A stretch of 60,276 nucleotides of DNA, from contig WELB01000224.1 in the NCBI GenBank assembly GCA_009602725.1, positions 66,264 through 126,539 on the forward strand, given 5' to 3'. The notes beneath the pieces were generated by a model. That model worked only from the letters and a program-made list of their open reading frames with translations, was not told the DNA's origin and ran no database searches. Positions 1 through 9,798 of the stretch are shown here, piece by piece. The first letter of the stretch is position 1, and the number at the start of each line of letters is the position of its first letter. The position numbers and the translations under genes were made by a program. The stretch is from Spirogloea muscicola. Its lineage: Eukaryota > Streptophyta > Zygnematophyceae > Spirogloeales > Spirogloeaceae.

Positions 1-95
1 GAAGAAGTGGCTCTCCCAATGGGGGCAAGGGCTGTGAGAAGCCAGCCCGAAAAGAATTGACAAGGTTCGAAGGGGCCAAACTACGAGCTAAGCAG
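1..95 (-). repeat. Dispersed repeat, partial copy in reverse orientation
   Basis: Read on the minus strand this segment matches the family also seen at 165-410, 32235-32400 and 59990-60060: a GGCCCCTTCG block, then a TTCTTTT(C)GGGCTGG block, then a CCCCATTGGGAGAGCC block. The copy is cut by the window edge. The family has no recognised transposase or reverse transcriptase here. Confidence 0.7.
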
Positions 96-164
96 CGACT
101 GCGGGGCCTGAAGAGGCTATGGCAGAACGGGGGAGGATGGACCACTTAGTAGTTTTGAGGCCTG

Positions 165-410
165 CGGACACTGTCCATTCTTTTCTGGGCTGGCTTTGCT
201 ACCCCCTCTTCTCTCAGGGCGCGCCATTCTTTCTTAGCAGGGGTTACTGAGTGCTTCGTAGCTGCTTGGTTTCTTTTTGTGCTTAGTGGTTCCCCTGGCC
301 CCTTCTCGTCCTTTGTTCATTATTTCTTGGGCTGGTTTTTTGCAGCCCCTATCTTCAATGGGCGAGCTCTTCTTCCTTGCCCCCATTGGGAGAGCCACTT
401 CTCACATCAG
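165..410 (+). repeat. Dispersed repeat copy, forward orientation
   Basis: This copy contains CTTAGCAGGGGTTACTGAGTG near 232-252, then a TTCCCCTGGCCCCTTCTCG block and a GGGCTGG...CAGCCCCTAT...AATGGGCGAGC block. The same order recurs at 32235-32400 and 59895-60060. The codons at about 235-249 read L-S-R-G-Y-stop, the C-terminal motif of the repeat ORF described for 2642-2824 and 59773-59922. The flanks are diverged. Confidence 0.7.
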
Positions 411-1080
411 AAGGAACAGCTCTTCCAAACGCAGCTAGGTCGAGGGCGTCGGCGGCGGCGCCCGCCATGGGTTTCGCGGCGAGCAGGCCCCCTCCCGACC
501 CGGCCCCCGCGCCGGCCCCCACACCCGCCGCCGCCGCCGTCCCCGCAGCCGCCGGCCATCGCCTTCATCTGCGCCCCTCCCGGAGAGTCACAGGAGACTC
601 GGGAACAGCAGCACGCTCAGGGGACATGGCATGCTGCGGAAAGACAAGGGTTCACCTCTGGGGGCCCTTGACATTTCAAGGCCCGTGAGACGCGACGGGC
701 ACCCGCCCCATCACCTCGGCCCTTGACACGTGAAGGGCCCCAGAGGTGCACCCGAGCTCTCACCGCAGGATGCCATGTCCCCAGGACGTGCTGCGGTCCC
801 TGATTCTCCTGTGAGCGCGTCTCCCGCGACAGAGGGGGGCCGCAGCTGCAGCGACAACCCGCCGCGCCATCGCCGCCACTGCCGCCGCCCACACCAACCC
901 CCCTTCCCCCCGGCGCCGCCTTCCCTGCCGTTCTCCATCCCGCCTCCTGAGGCGTCCACGCGCCCGCGCCCGGAGTCGGCCGATGTCTAGTGGCCCTCCA
1001 CTCCTGCGGCAGTCGCAATAACTCGGTCAGTATCTAGCCTGCGTAACCACCTGCGGTTGGCGGCTTGCCCGTCTGTATGG
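411..1080. other. GC-rich spacer without a supported gene
   Basis: The stretch is rich in CCG/CGC runs on both strands, and open frames on either strand read as Pro/Arg/Ala low complexity. Near 565-790 a segment and its approximate reverse complement can be recognised (GGGGACATGGCATGCTG against CAGGATGCCATGTCCCC), a small inverted repeat. I see no splice sites in a plausible gene order and no recognisable domain. Confidence 0.5.
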
Positions 1081-1082
1081 CA

Positions 1083-2110
1083 AGGAGGTTTTAGGGACAA
1101 CGCCCGCCGCTGGGCGGCAGCATCTGGCGATGTGCCAGAGGCTGGTCCGTACTCCAGCCCTGGCCCCTCCCTCAGCTGCTCGTGCGGCTTAGTGTTTGGG
1201 GTTATGACTTGCGCGCTACCATGATTGCTTTCCTTGCCGGGGGCACCAGCTTGCTCAGCAACATTTTGGTGGTGTTGTCTTAGCGGTATGGCTTATGCCC
1301 GCCATGGACTTGCTTCCTCAGTGTGTAGGTGGAAAGGCATGGAGTCTGCTGACTCGAGTGAGCAAACTAGTCCTCCTCGGCCAGGTTGGCAGTACCACCG
1401 GCTGAGGTCGAGGGAATGGTGGACGAGATGGCGGAGCTCCAAGCGCCCGGCCTGGACGGCCTGACATCTGCTGAGGCGCAGCACCTTGAGCGCCTCAAGG
1501 AGAAAGTAAAGGCTGCCATCCCGAGTGGGGATCCGCTGGTTAACCCCGTGTTGGGGCGCTATGCGAGGAGGTACGGCACTGACCGCCCGTATGTGCATGG
1601 GTGAGCAGCGGGTTCGTCGCCTCAAGGCCAAAGTGAGCCACAGCGAGCGGCTGGGGCGTGCCCAGCCGTGCCAGCCTGCCAAGTATGATGGGCAGCCTTG
1701 CCTCGCCGCCTGGCTTCGTGAGGCGATCAAGGCGCCGCGCCTTCGTCCAGGCCGGGGCGCTTGGAGCTCCGCCATCTCGTTGACCATGTCCTCGACCTCA
1801 GCTGGTGGTACTGCCGGCGGAGGAGGACTAGGTTGCGCACTCGAGTCCGCAGACTCCATGCCCAACACCCAACACCAACACCAACACCAACACACAAGTC
1901 AGTGGCGGGCATAAGACATATGCTGAGATAATACCACCACAATGTTGCTGAGCAGCCCCACGCAAGTCAAGCAATCATGGTAGCGCGCGCGCAAGTCATA
2001 CCCCCAGACACTAAGCCGCACGAGCAGCTGAGGGAGGGGCCAGGTGTGACATTCGGACCAGCCTCTGGCACATCGCCAGATATTGCCGCCCAGCAGCGGT
2101 CGGTTCACCT
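1083..2110. repeat. Large foldback inverted repeat, arms about 380 bp
   Basis: The left arm (about 1083-1470) and the right arm (about 1735-2110) are reverse complements of each other at roughly 80% by eye, with a spacer of about 265 bp. Matching blocks include CATCTGGCGATGTGCCAGAGG, CCCTCCCTCAGCTGCTCGTG, CTACCATGATTGCTT and GAGATGGCGGAGCTCCAAGC. A CCAACA microsatellite at 1862-1898 interrupts the right arm. Read outward from the spacer, both arms encode a similar peptide around AVPPAEVExMVxEMAELQAP, so the arms may come from an inverted duplication of a coding exon. The sequence could form a long hairpin, as foldback transposons do, but no terminal target duplication was recognised. Confidence 0.8.
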
Positions 2111-2640
2111 CCTCTGATACCAGTGTCACGAACCTACCCCTCTACACAGAGTCAGGGGTTAGTACGTCTCGATGGGATTCGGACCGGGGGGGTTTGCGGA
2201 CAATACTCCTACAGAGAGAAATGCTAGCAGCACACAGCGCACATATGCGCACAAAGCGCAGCGGAAGCCTTACCCTGAGGCACCGCCAGAAGGTGGTGAC
2301 TCTACTGAGGGTCTGGGTTTGGAGCTTTTTCAACTTGGGGCGCAGCCATATGTCTTACAGGGAGCCGGCGAGGTCGGCACCGACCAGCTGCCGCGACTGG
2401 CCGAGCAGTAGACGGCAGCTGCATTCTCCGAGGGTATGATGAAGGTAATCCCAGGGTCCAACTCTCGGATGGGCGGACACAACACTGGGGATGCGAAGTA
2501 GCGTGTGTGAAGAGGGTAGCCCCAGAGTCCCACCCTCAAAAAAGAATGCGGCTGCTGATATTGAAATATCGGCTGTAAACTGCCAGCCAGATGCATACAG
2601 GTGTTTATGACGGAGCCAAAGGCTAGGCAGACAGGGCGCC
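2111..2640. other. Spacer without a recognised gene
   Basis: Short overlapping frames occur on both strands, none with a recognisable domain or a consistent splice pattern. It is probably repeat-derived, because it lies between the foldback element and repeat-ORF copies. Confidence 0.4.
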
Positions 2641-2641
2641 C

Positions 2642-2824
2642 TCAATACCCCCGTGTCAGCAATAGGAAATCAGATGAGCTAAGAGGAGGAAGAGCAACCC
2701 CGCTGCGCAAACCAGAGGCTGCTGCAAGGGCGCGACCAGCCCGGCGATGCAAAGCATTCGCCTGGGACCGCTGTAGGCACATAGACAAACGCATTCGGTA
2801 GCAGGACACAGGACCCAAAAGCAC
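2642..2824 (-). repeat. Repeat ORF copy ending in LLLTRGY
   Basis: This minus-strand frame of about 60 codons ends FLLLTRGY-stop. Its segment LHRRAGRALAAASG matches LHLRAGRALAAASG in the plus-strand frame at 59773-59922, which ends RLLSRGY-stop. Over the aligned codons many differences are synonymous, for example CGT/CGC, TTG/CTG, CAT/CAC and GGT/GGC. That suggests these were once real coding sequences and not just DNA repeats. I do not recognise the protein family. It may be the tail of a mobile-element protein or of a multigene family. Confidence 0.55.
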
Positions 2825-2989
2825 CGAGCCACCCTCGGAGGGGCGAGCCTGATAACGGGAATAGGTACACGGGGTGAGTCGAGGTTACCAGCACCGTTGG
2901 ACGCCCAAACTGAGGAAACATGACTCAAGGTCCACAAGCAAGTGGGCCACTAAATCAATGAACCACGTCAGTGCTTCTGGCGGCTTCAG

Positions 2990-3260
2990 TCCGCTCTTTT
3001 TCATTCGACTGCAACGGCTGTGAGAGGCCAGCCCAAAGTGTGAGACTACAGCGAATGTAAGCTTAGTGTAGAGCTTAGTAACCCAGAGTCAGCAGCCGCA
3101 AGTCACAATATGCTTCACTGTTCAGACAAAAGAAATACAGTCGCTCTGCCAAAGGGGCCAGAACGCTCTTCCAATAGAAAGCAGGGTCTGTAGATAGCCA
3201 GCCCAGAAAGAATGGACAAGGGTCCAAAGGGCCGAAAGGCGCCTAAACACACGGCTACGC
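2990..3260 (-). repeat. Dispersed repeat copies, reverse orientation
   Basis: Two blocks are visible. The minus strand at 3075-3107 reads C-D-L-R-L-L-T-L-G-Y-stop, another copy of the repeat-ORF tail. Around 3150-3235 lie GCTCTTCCAAT, AGCCAGCCCAGAAAGAATGGAC and GTCCAAAGGGCCGAAAGG, reverse-oriented blocks of the family seen at 1-95 and 59205-59535. Confidence 0.6.
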
Positions 3261-3283
3261 AAGAGAAAACAGCGGATGGGAGC

Positions 3284-3547
3284 TTAGAAACCCCGAGTTA
3301 GCAGCAGCAAGTCGGAGTAACTTGCAGCTGGAAAAGAGGCAATCCAACGAGACCCAAGAAGAAGATTCCGTGTATTTGAAACAAACGAAGGCCAAATGGC
3401 CAAGTACGAAGGCAAGAACATCTGACCTACATAACCTACAGCAGAAGAAGAAGAAGATATAGCACGGCCTGCTTGTGCCTGCTTGTGCAAGGGCTGTGCA
3501 CAGCCAAGTCGAAGTGACTTGCAGCTTGGAAGCGTCACCTCAGGCAC
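3284..3547 (-). repeat. Repeat ORF copy ending in LLLLTRGF
   Basis: This 87-codon minus-strand frame ends YSDLLLLTRGF-stop. That matches the ends of the frames at 2642-2824 and 59431-59922. An upstream segment with LHKQAQAGRAIS is weakly similar to the LHxRAGRAL block of those copies. No domain was recognised. It lies just upstream of the URI gene on the opposite strand and is unlikely to belong to it. Confidence 0.45.
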
Positions 3548-3883
3548 CTTAGCTCGGTCTCCGTATTATGTAGCCCTGTTTGGTTTGCCCAAGACTCTGC
3601 CTGAATAATGCATCGGCTTGAAATTTGAAATTGGCCTCCATTCCATTTCATGCGCCCCGAGCGCCTTCTCTCGATTGCTGGCAACGAGGCACCCAGTCTC
3701 TGCCAGCTGCACAGGCGCAACACCTGATGCACCAAATCTAGACGGTAATGGTGTCGCGGTATCCCGACGTCAAGCCTGAGTTCACCCGTTACCGAACTAC
3801 CATTACAGCCTGACGAGACCACTTGTCCGCGACCCATCGCCCCGCGCTGCGCGCCTCAGAGTGCGGCGGGGGCGGCGGCCGCG

Positions 3884-5751
3884 ATGCCGCGCGGCGGCGG
3901 CGGCNGGCGCTGGAGGCCGACGCCGCGGCGCTGGCGCGCTTCGCGGCGGAGGGCGCGGCGCTGGCGCAGCTGCTCCTCGAGCTGCCCGCGCGCACCTCGC
4001 ACCGCGTCATGGTGGGACTATCATCGGGCGCCGCTCCAATCGCGGCCCCCTGGCTGCAAGCTCGCACTGTGTGGGATTTATGGGTTCACTTGCTGCCTGC
4101 TTGCGGCTGTGGCGCCCAGGTCCCGTTCGGCAGCGCCGCCTTCTTTCCCGGCCGCCTTGTGCACACCAACGAGCTCCTAGTACGTCCGCTGAGCCACATC
4201 AAGCCCAAAGGCCAGCACCTGGAGGGTTCGGGGTTTAGGGTCAGGGTAGAGGGGTCAAGGCCTAGGTTTAGGGGTGTAGATTGTAGACTTGTATTTCCCG
4301 GTACGACGCCCTGTGGGTTGCCAGGCCGGATTTGGTGATGCATCTGCTAGCATCGCCCTCGGTCATCGGCCAGCGACGAGGCCCCCAGCTGCTGCCCTTT
4401 CTGCAGGCTATAATATTGATTTTTAAACGCAATCACGGTGACGTCATCGAACTGATTCAAGAAGCAGTAGATGATGAAAGACCCATACTAGAGTGCAAGA
4501 AAGTCTGCAATTTTGGTACCACTCAGTTAGTGTCCTTCTCAATTAGTGCCCTCTATCATGTCAGAATATTTACCTCCATTGCCTCGGCCGCAGGCCGGGC
4601 TCTGGCACATTGCCGGCCAGCGCATGAGGGCGGCAGCCTTGTGCCCTTGACTGGGGACTGCGAGGAGCGTGGCTGACGGCGATGGACTACGAGTTTGACG
4701 TGGGCGGCTTGCCTGCCTGGCGGCCTGCCCTGCTGCTACTGGCGGGCCCAGGTGCTGGTCGGCGAGGGTTACCACGTCGAGCGCTCCGCAGCGCAGGCGG
4801 CGGAGATCCTGGACCGGCGCTGCGCCTTCCTGAGCGCCAAGCTGGCTGCCGCCCGGGCGCAGCTGGCGGACGTGAGGAGCGAGGCCGCGTTTGCCAGCGA
4901 CACCGCCGGCGACGTCGAGGTGGGCCACACATGCTACGTCCTTGATTTCTGAAGGTGGAGATGTTTCATCCCTGTACTCTGCACCCTAGCCCCTAACCCT
5001 AAGGTTTAACATCTTGGCATGTATCCTGCAGTTCTTAGAAAGTCGTACTCTTGCCTCCTGTGCCTCGGCGTTCCCTGCATTGCATGCTTCTGTATCCCCT
5101 CAGGAAGTCCGTGCTCATCCACAGCTGCTAAGACACCAGGTGATCTCTCGTCACTACACTCTCCTGAGTTGTGGGTGCTGCTGTGCAGGGTGGCATGGTT
5201 GAGATCCGTGAGGAGTACGACGAGATTACCTCTGCACCAAGTTCGAAAATTGGGGATGCAGCTGAGGCAACCGTGGATGCTGGGCCGATCATGCAGGGAG
5301 ATAAGGTGTGACTTTCAGTCTCCATCTTACTTGAGAATTGCATCTTTTCTTCCACGCCTTCCACTCAGTGCAGGCCGAGCAGAATGCATGCGGCTGCGCT
5401 TACACCGAGCTTAAGAGATGAGGGTGAAAAGAGCGAGTAGAGCAGGCTGGTCCATCAGCCCTGACATGGATGATGCCTTATATGCTCTGCTGCACATAGG
5501 AGGATGATGATGAGGAGCACACAAAGCTGATGGCCCGCTTGGACGACCTGGAGATGGCCGAGGCGGCTGCAGACTCCCGTGACCAAAGTGATCAATTGCA
5601 ACCGAGCAAGGCGATCTCGTTCACTCCAGGGACGGCGACACTGGCTAAGGACGGAGGAGCTTATACTGCAGTTGGGATTAGAGGTGATGCTGGAGGAGAG
5701 GAGCAGCAGGAGGGAGAAGTAGAGGAGGAGGTTGAGAAGGGGGAGGAGGAG

Positions 5752-5783
<32 letters not shown>

Positions 5784-6566
5784 GGAGGAGGAGGAGGAGG
5801 AGGAGGAGGAGGAGGAGGAGGAGGGGGAGGAGGAGGAGGAGGGAGAAGATGGAGAGGGACTTGGTAGAAGTAGAGGGACAGAGAGGCACGACCTGCAAGC
5901 TGCCACGGAGGGGGACACAGGAGGGCCATCAGTGGAGGTTTCGAGCAAGGAGTGGTTCGAAAGGAGGATGGAGATGGAGGACTGGGATTCAGTGGAGCCC
6001 GAGTGGAGGGCTGGCGGCGTGCACATGGACGGCGCAGGCGAGGCATTCACTGCCACAACCCTGCGCGAGCCCCAGCGTCCGAGCCCTCCCGAGTTTGCAT
6101 CCAGAGGACCCTCCGAGGCTCAGAAGCGGGTCAGCCGCGTCATCAAATATATCGTCATTCTTGACATTATCCATGCCCATTCCCAGCCTAGAGATTACAT
6201 GGTATGTCAGTGTACTGAACCAGCAACATTGCTCCACCAAGACATACTACATGTCAGCTGATGCTTGCTTTTCTTAAATGGCAGGCGTTCAGCGGGGAGG
6301 TCATGGAGCGGAGCAGCGCCCGACAGCCGCCAACCCCCATTCCTCCTGTGAGCAACATTGCCATGGCAGCTTATGCAGCACAGAAGTGGCACAGCTGGCT
6401 TGTGAGTCGCAGTGTCTTTCAGCACCTCCTGCTGTGGCATCGCTCACGGTCAACCAAAAGTTCTTGGAAAGTATCACAGCTGACTAGGTTTGCTTTGTCT
6501 CAGGTGCCGGTGGCTCCAGATGCTGCGAAGCCGATGAGCCGCTTCAAGATGCGCATGCAGCATTGA
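3884..6566 (+). CDS. URI1: Unconventional prefoldin RPB5 interactor (URI)
   Basis: URI is a prefoldin-alpha subunit of the R2TP/prefoldin-like complex, which helps assemble RNA polymerases through RPB5. Exons: 3884-4011, 4120-4179, 4752-4919, 5189-5305, 5500-6201, 6285-6347 and 6504-6566, all in phase after exon 1. The prefoldin helix (ALEADAAALARF...) leads into HRVM|VPFGSAAFFPGRLVHTNE and VLVGEGYHVERSAAQA, the conserved URI core. Next come an EIREEY motif, EDDDEEHTKLMARLDDLE (like the human WARLEELE box), a Glu run of about 30 residues, and a C-terminus KPMSRFKM that matches plant URI. The start is uncertain. The ATG at 3884 is the natural choice, but a single N at 3905 in a GGC run puts it out of frame with the rest of exon 1, so bases are probably missing there. 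TGTAA lies 61 nt after the stop. Confidence 0.93.
5724..5850 (+). repeat. GAG microsatellite coding a poly-Glu tract
   Basis: A nearly pure GAG/GAA run inside URI exon 5 encodes an uninterrupted acidic stretch with occasional Gly. Animal URI proteins carry a poly-Asp tract at the corresponding place, so the acidity appears conserved while the residue differs. The run is long enough to vary in length between strains. Confidence 0.9.
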
Positions 6567-6626
6567 CGACCGACGTGAATGACCCACTTGGCATGACTGT
6601 GGATCCAATGTGTGCCAATGACTCTT

Positions 6627-6631
6627 TGTAA
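6627..6631 (+). terminator. Candidate polyadenylation signal TGTAA
   Basis: TGTAA, the usual polyadenylation signal of chlorophyte algae, occurs 61 nt downstream of the URI stop codon. It is a five-base motif and could be chance. Confidence 0.35.
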
Positions 6632-6930
6632 GCTTGCAATGTGAGATAGAAGGTCCAAGTGCCGGTGACTGTAGATCATTCAGCAAATCAAGTAGCTATT
6701 GTAGATGGCCAATAAACAAATGTCGTTACTAGTCAAATGAAGCAAGTCAGGACTACCAGCAGCCGGAAAAGGGAGAGTAGGAGTTGGCTCGCCAGTAGCA
6801 AAATTTTACAAGGTAGCCTAGATGTCTCTGCTAGGCTTCAGCAGGCCATCAGCAGACTCTAGTAGGTGCTTCCTGTCAACTTCAGATACAAGTAATTGCA
6901 CTTGTCAAGGCCAGCTGGTAGCCAGGCCTG

Positions 6931-8925
6931 TCAAGGGTACAGGTGCCGATGTGTCCAGTGCAGCTCTGCATCAGGCTGCGCCTCTGCATCGAGAAGTGAA
7001 CTCACAGGGGAGGCACATATCATGCATGCCTCAGTCACCGTTGCCGGCCTTGCCACCCAACTTTTGCCGGGAAGCTCAATGGGCTTGGAGATCGGCTCGA
7101 AGTGGTGCCAATCAGCAGACTTGACAATATCTGCGAAGAATGTAAGCCGTGGCTACAGGAGCAGTCCTTGCCAATATCCTGGCAAGTATGTAGAGGAGGT
7201 CACTCTGCCGCCGTCATTGCTCGTCCAAGTAGTCCTCCTTGGAGTTCTGCCTACTCGCTGCAATTCTGCTCGCCAGCTCTTTGCTCGCCTCCTCTTGGCT
7301 CGCCTGCTCTTGCCTAGCCTGCTCTTCTTTGGCTGTCTCCTCTTGGCTCGCCTGCTCACAGACACCAAGCCTCCAATCAGACCGGCCACAACATTGCGGC
7401 TGCATTGCCAGCATGGCTGCAGGTTCAAGTGAGCCCCGCCTTATGACAATTTCAGCTACATGAGACGAACCAGCTCCAAGCACATTGAGGACTACCCGTA
7501 CGTTATGACAGTGTCGAGGGCCACCTACCTGCTCTTGCTCCCGCAGCTGCCGCACGATCTCCACATTTGTGCTCAGGAGCTTTGTCTTCTCATCCTCCTG
7601 ATACGACCAGGCATTCAGCACTCGCCTCAGGCGGGAAAGGACGAGCACCAAGCATGCAGGCTGTCACAAGTCTGCCTACTTCGGCGCCCCAGCTTAGCCA
7701 CTAGGTTCTTGGGAAGGAACAACGTGGCTTGCAAGGGCACAAGGGAGTCACTTGCAGGTCTTGCAGGTCAGGGGGTTTGGGAATGAGGCATTTTAGATTA
7801 AGAGTTTGAGGTTTGTAGTGATTCATCTGAAGAGGGTGCTCAGACCGTACCAAGACAGCCAACTTGGCCTCCAAGGCTGTCCTTGCTGAGCGCGCAGTCT
7901 CAAATTGATAATGCAGCGTGTCCAGCTCTGCCTGCTTGGACCTGCATGTGCATTAGAGACGCCCTTAGAGCTTTGCGGGGGCCTGCGAGCTCCGCACATC
8001 TGATGATGTTATGATGCAAATAATGACATAAGTCAGGGTGCAGAACAAGCAGAAGCAACATCAGTCTGCAGCATCCCCAAAGGCTCGCCACTCACAGTGC
8101 GTTGTCCTCGCTGATGACCCGCTGCTGCTGCTCCCTCATCACATTGTCCTTGCATTGCTCCAGCTCCTGCGAGCCGCGCCAAATGCACAGACAGTTGAGA
8201 CATTTAACCCACATTTGGTAGGAGCACAAATCCACGCAGAGAGCAAGAAGCGCCTAGAGGGCTGCCGTGGACGGAGTCAGAATGCTGTGAGCCAATGATG
8301 GGTCGCCGTGATTGTCGTTTTATGGACATCAATGTGGAGCGAGGAAGCTGGGGGCTCGGCGGCGCAGCAGCCCATGTAAAGGCAACCCCCCAACCGACGA
8401 AGCGGCAGCGGAGATCGACAGCCCGGCAACGGCAGCCGGGGCTTCCTCGACTGCCATACGTACCCTGTTGAGAGCCTCCTTCTCGTCCGCCACCCTCTGC
8501 TTCGCCGCCGCCTCCGCCTGCAGCTGCTTCTTGAGCTGCGCGAGGTGCGCAGCAGACACGGCCGCCGCCGCGGAGATGGTCAGGAGGGCAGCGGCAGCGG
8601 CGAAGACCTCCCAGGACGGCAACGGGCTGTTTAGGCTTTAAGGTTGAGGCTTTGGGGTTGAGTCTTGAGGGTTGACTATTAGCGATTAGGTTCAGGCGCT
8701 ATGGTTAGGGTTCGGGCTTAGAGTTGGGACGTGGGGTCTTGGCAGCACTGCTGCGGTGCCGGACCTCGTCGACGAGCTCCTGCAGGCGCGCGCTGCGGGC
8801 ACGCTCGCGCTCGTGCTTGCCCTCCCACAGGCCCCGCTCCTCCTCCTTGCGCACGTACATGCGCTCGAACTGCTCCCTGGCGCCAGCGCCGCGCCGGCGA
8901 CGGAGAGTGCCGTGAGGGCCGATGC

Positions 8926-8960
<35 letters not shown>

Positions 8961-9012
8961 CTCACCGCGAGCGCCGGTGGACGTCGACCTGGNCGCCGAC
9001 GGCTGCGCCCAT
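6931..9012 (-). CDS. Unrecognised coiled-coil protein with one hydrophobic segment
   Basis: I do not recognise this gene. Exons in order: 9012-8966, 8876-8765, 8607-8464, 8166-8096, 7941-7851, 7597-7529, 7351-7255 and 7130-6931, all phase-consistent, giving about 276 residues. The N-terminus is charged (EQFERMYVRKEEERGLWEG), followed by a hydrophobic Ala-rich segment (VFAAAAALLTISAAAAVSAA) that could span a membrane. A long Glu/Gln/Lys coiled coil follows (LEQCKDNVMREQQQRVISED; DEKTKLLSTNVEIVRQLREQ), then a repeated QASQEE block and a non-coiled C-terminus with ADWHHFEPISKPIELPG. The architecture loosely resembles thylakoid-associated coiled-coil proteins such as MFP1, but no specific similarity was established. 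Exon 1 contains an N at 8993 that does not break the frame. The last exon is the least certain. Confidence 0.6.
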
Positions 9013-9798
9013 GGCAGCCGGCGAGCCCTTCTCAGCGGCGCCCCGCGGCCGCGGCGGCGGGCCGCGCCATGGAGGCGCGCGCCGCGGAAGGGACGACCTA
9101 ACCCTAATTGCTGTCACCAAGTGGCCTGCCACAGTCATCGCGAAGACGGTGAAACCGTGTAGCGGAGCTGACGGGGAAGCTGCTAACCGCCACGTCGCCA
9201 CGCCTCCTCGCTTTCCGTGGGCTATTGCTGAAACAAAGCTAGCGCGCGGTGCGCATGGACGCATGGGTGGCCAGTTCTTAACCAATATACATTGTAAAAC
9301 GGAAAGGAACACCGCTGCTAATGTACAATAGCCGCTGTTAAGGCCAGCCAGGAGCATACAGAGGGTGTAATAGTTGTGCACCCATCTGTTGACGCTTTCG
9401 CACTTCCGAAATTTGTTCAGTCTTCTTCTGGGCTGGCCAATCCCATAGCTATCGCCCTCTCCTGGAAGAGTCGTTCTCTCTTTCCCAGGCTGCAAGGTAC
9501 TATCTGATTTGCAGCTGCTGGCTATGCGCGATCGAGTATCCAATCCCTTGGCCAGCTCTTCCAATGTAAAGGGTTTGTGACTCAAATGATATGGTACTTG
9601 AGCTTGTGCATAAGGCCTGCCCGACCGGCCACGGACGCCGTCGTCCTGTCCGTGACCATCAAAGCTCCTGAGTGAGGCATTTACCAGGTGCAGCTGCACG
9701 CAGGCCTCTGAGCGCTTGGCCCGACGCGCCATGAGCTGATTGCTGCAAGCTCGCACCGCCCCTCCACCTGGCGAGGGTGCCTGCCGAAGCCACGCAGC
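9013..9798. other. Intergenic: 5' flank of the coiled-coil gene and a repeat fragment
   Basis: CCTAACCCTAATTG near 9098-9111 resembles a plant telo-box and lies upstream of the minus-strand gene. A fragment at 9410-9485 (TTCTTCTGGGCTGGCCAAT...CTCTCCTGGAAGAG) is related to the dispersed repeat also seen at 11715-11765. No gene was recognised in the rest, which should include the 3' end of the downstream minus-strand gene. Confidence 0.45.

Noticed and set aside
5661-6056. Poly-Ser, poly-Pro and poly-Leu frames on the minus strand
   Set aside because: Antisense of the GAG run in URI exon 5.
6882-6983. Extra last exon for the coiled-coil gene
   Set aside because: It would need a 22-nt intron at 6984-7005, too short for normal splicing; reading through to the stop at 6931 is simpler.
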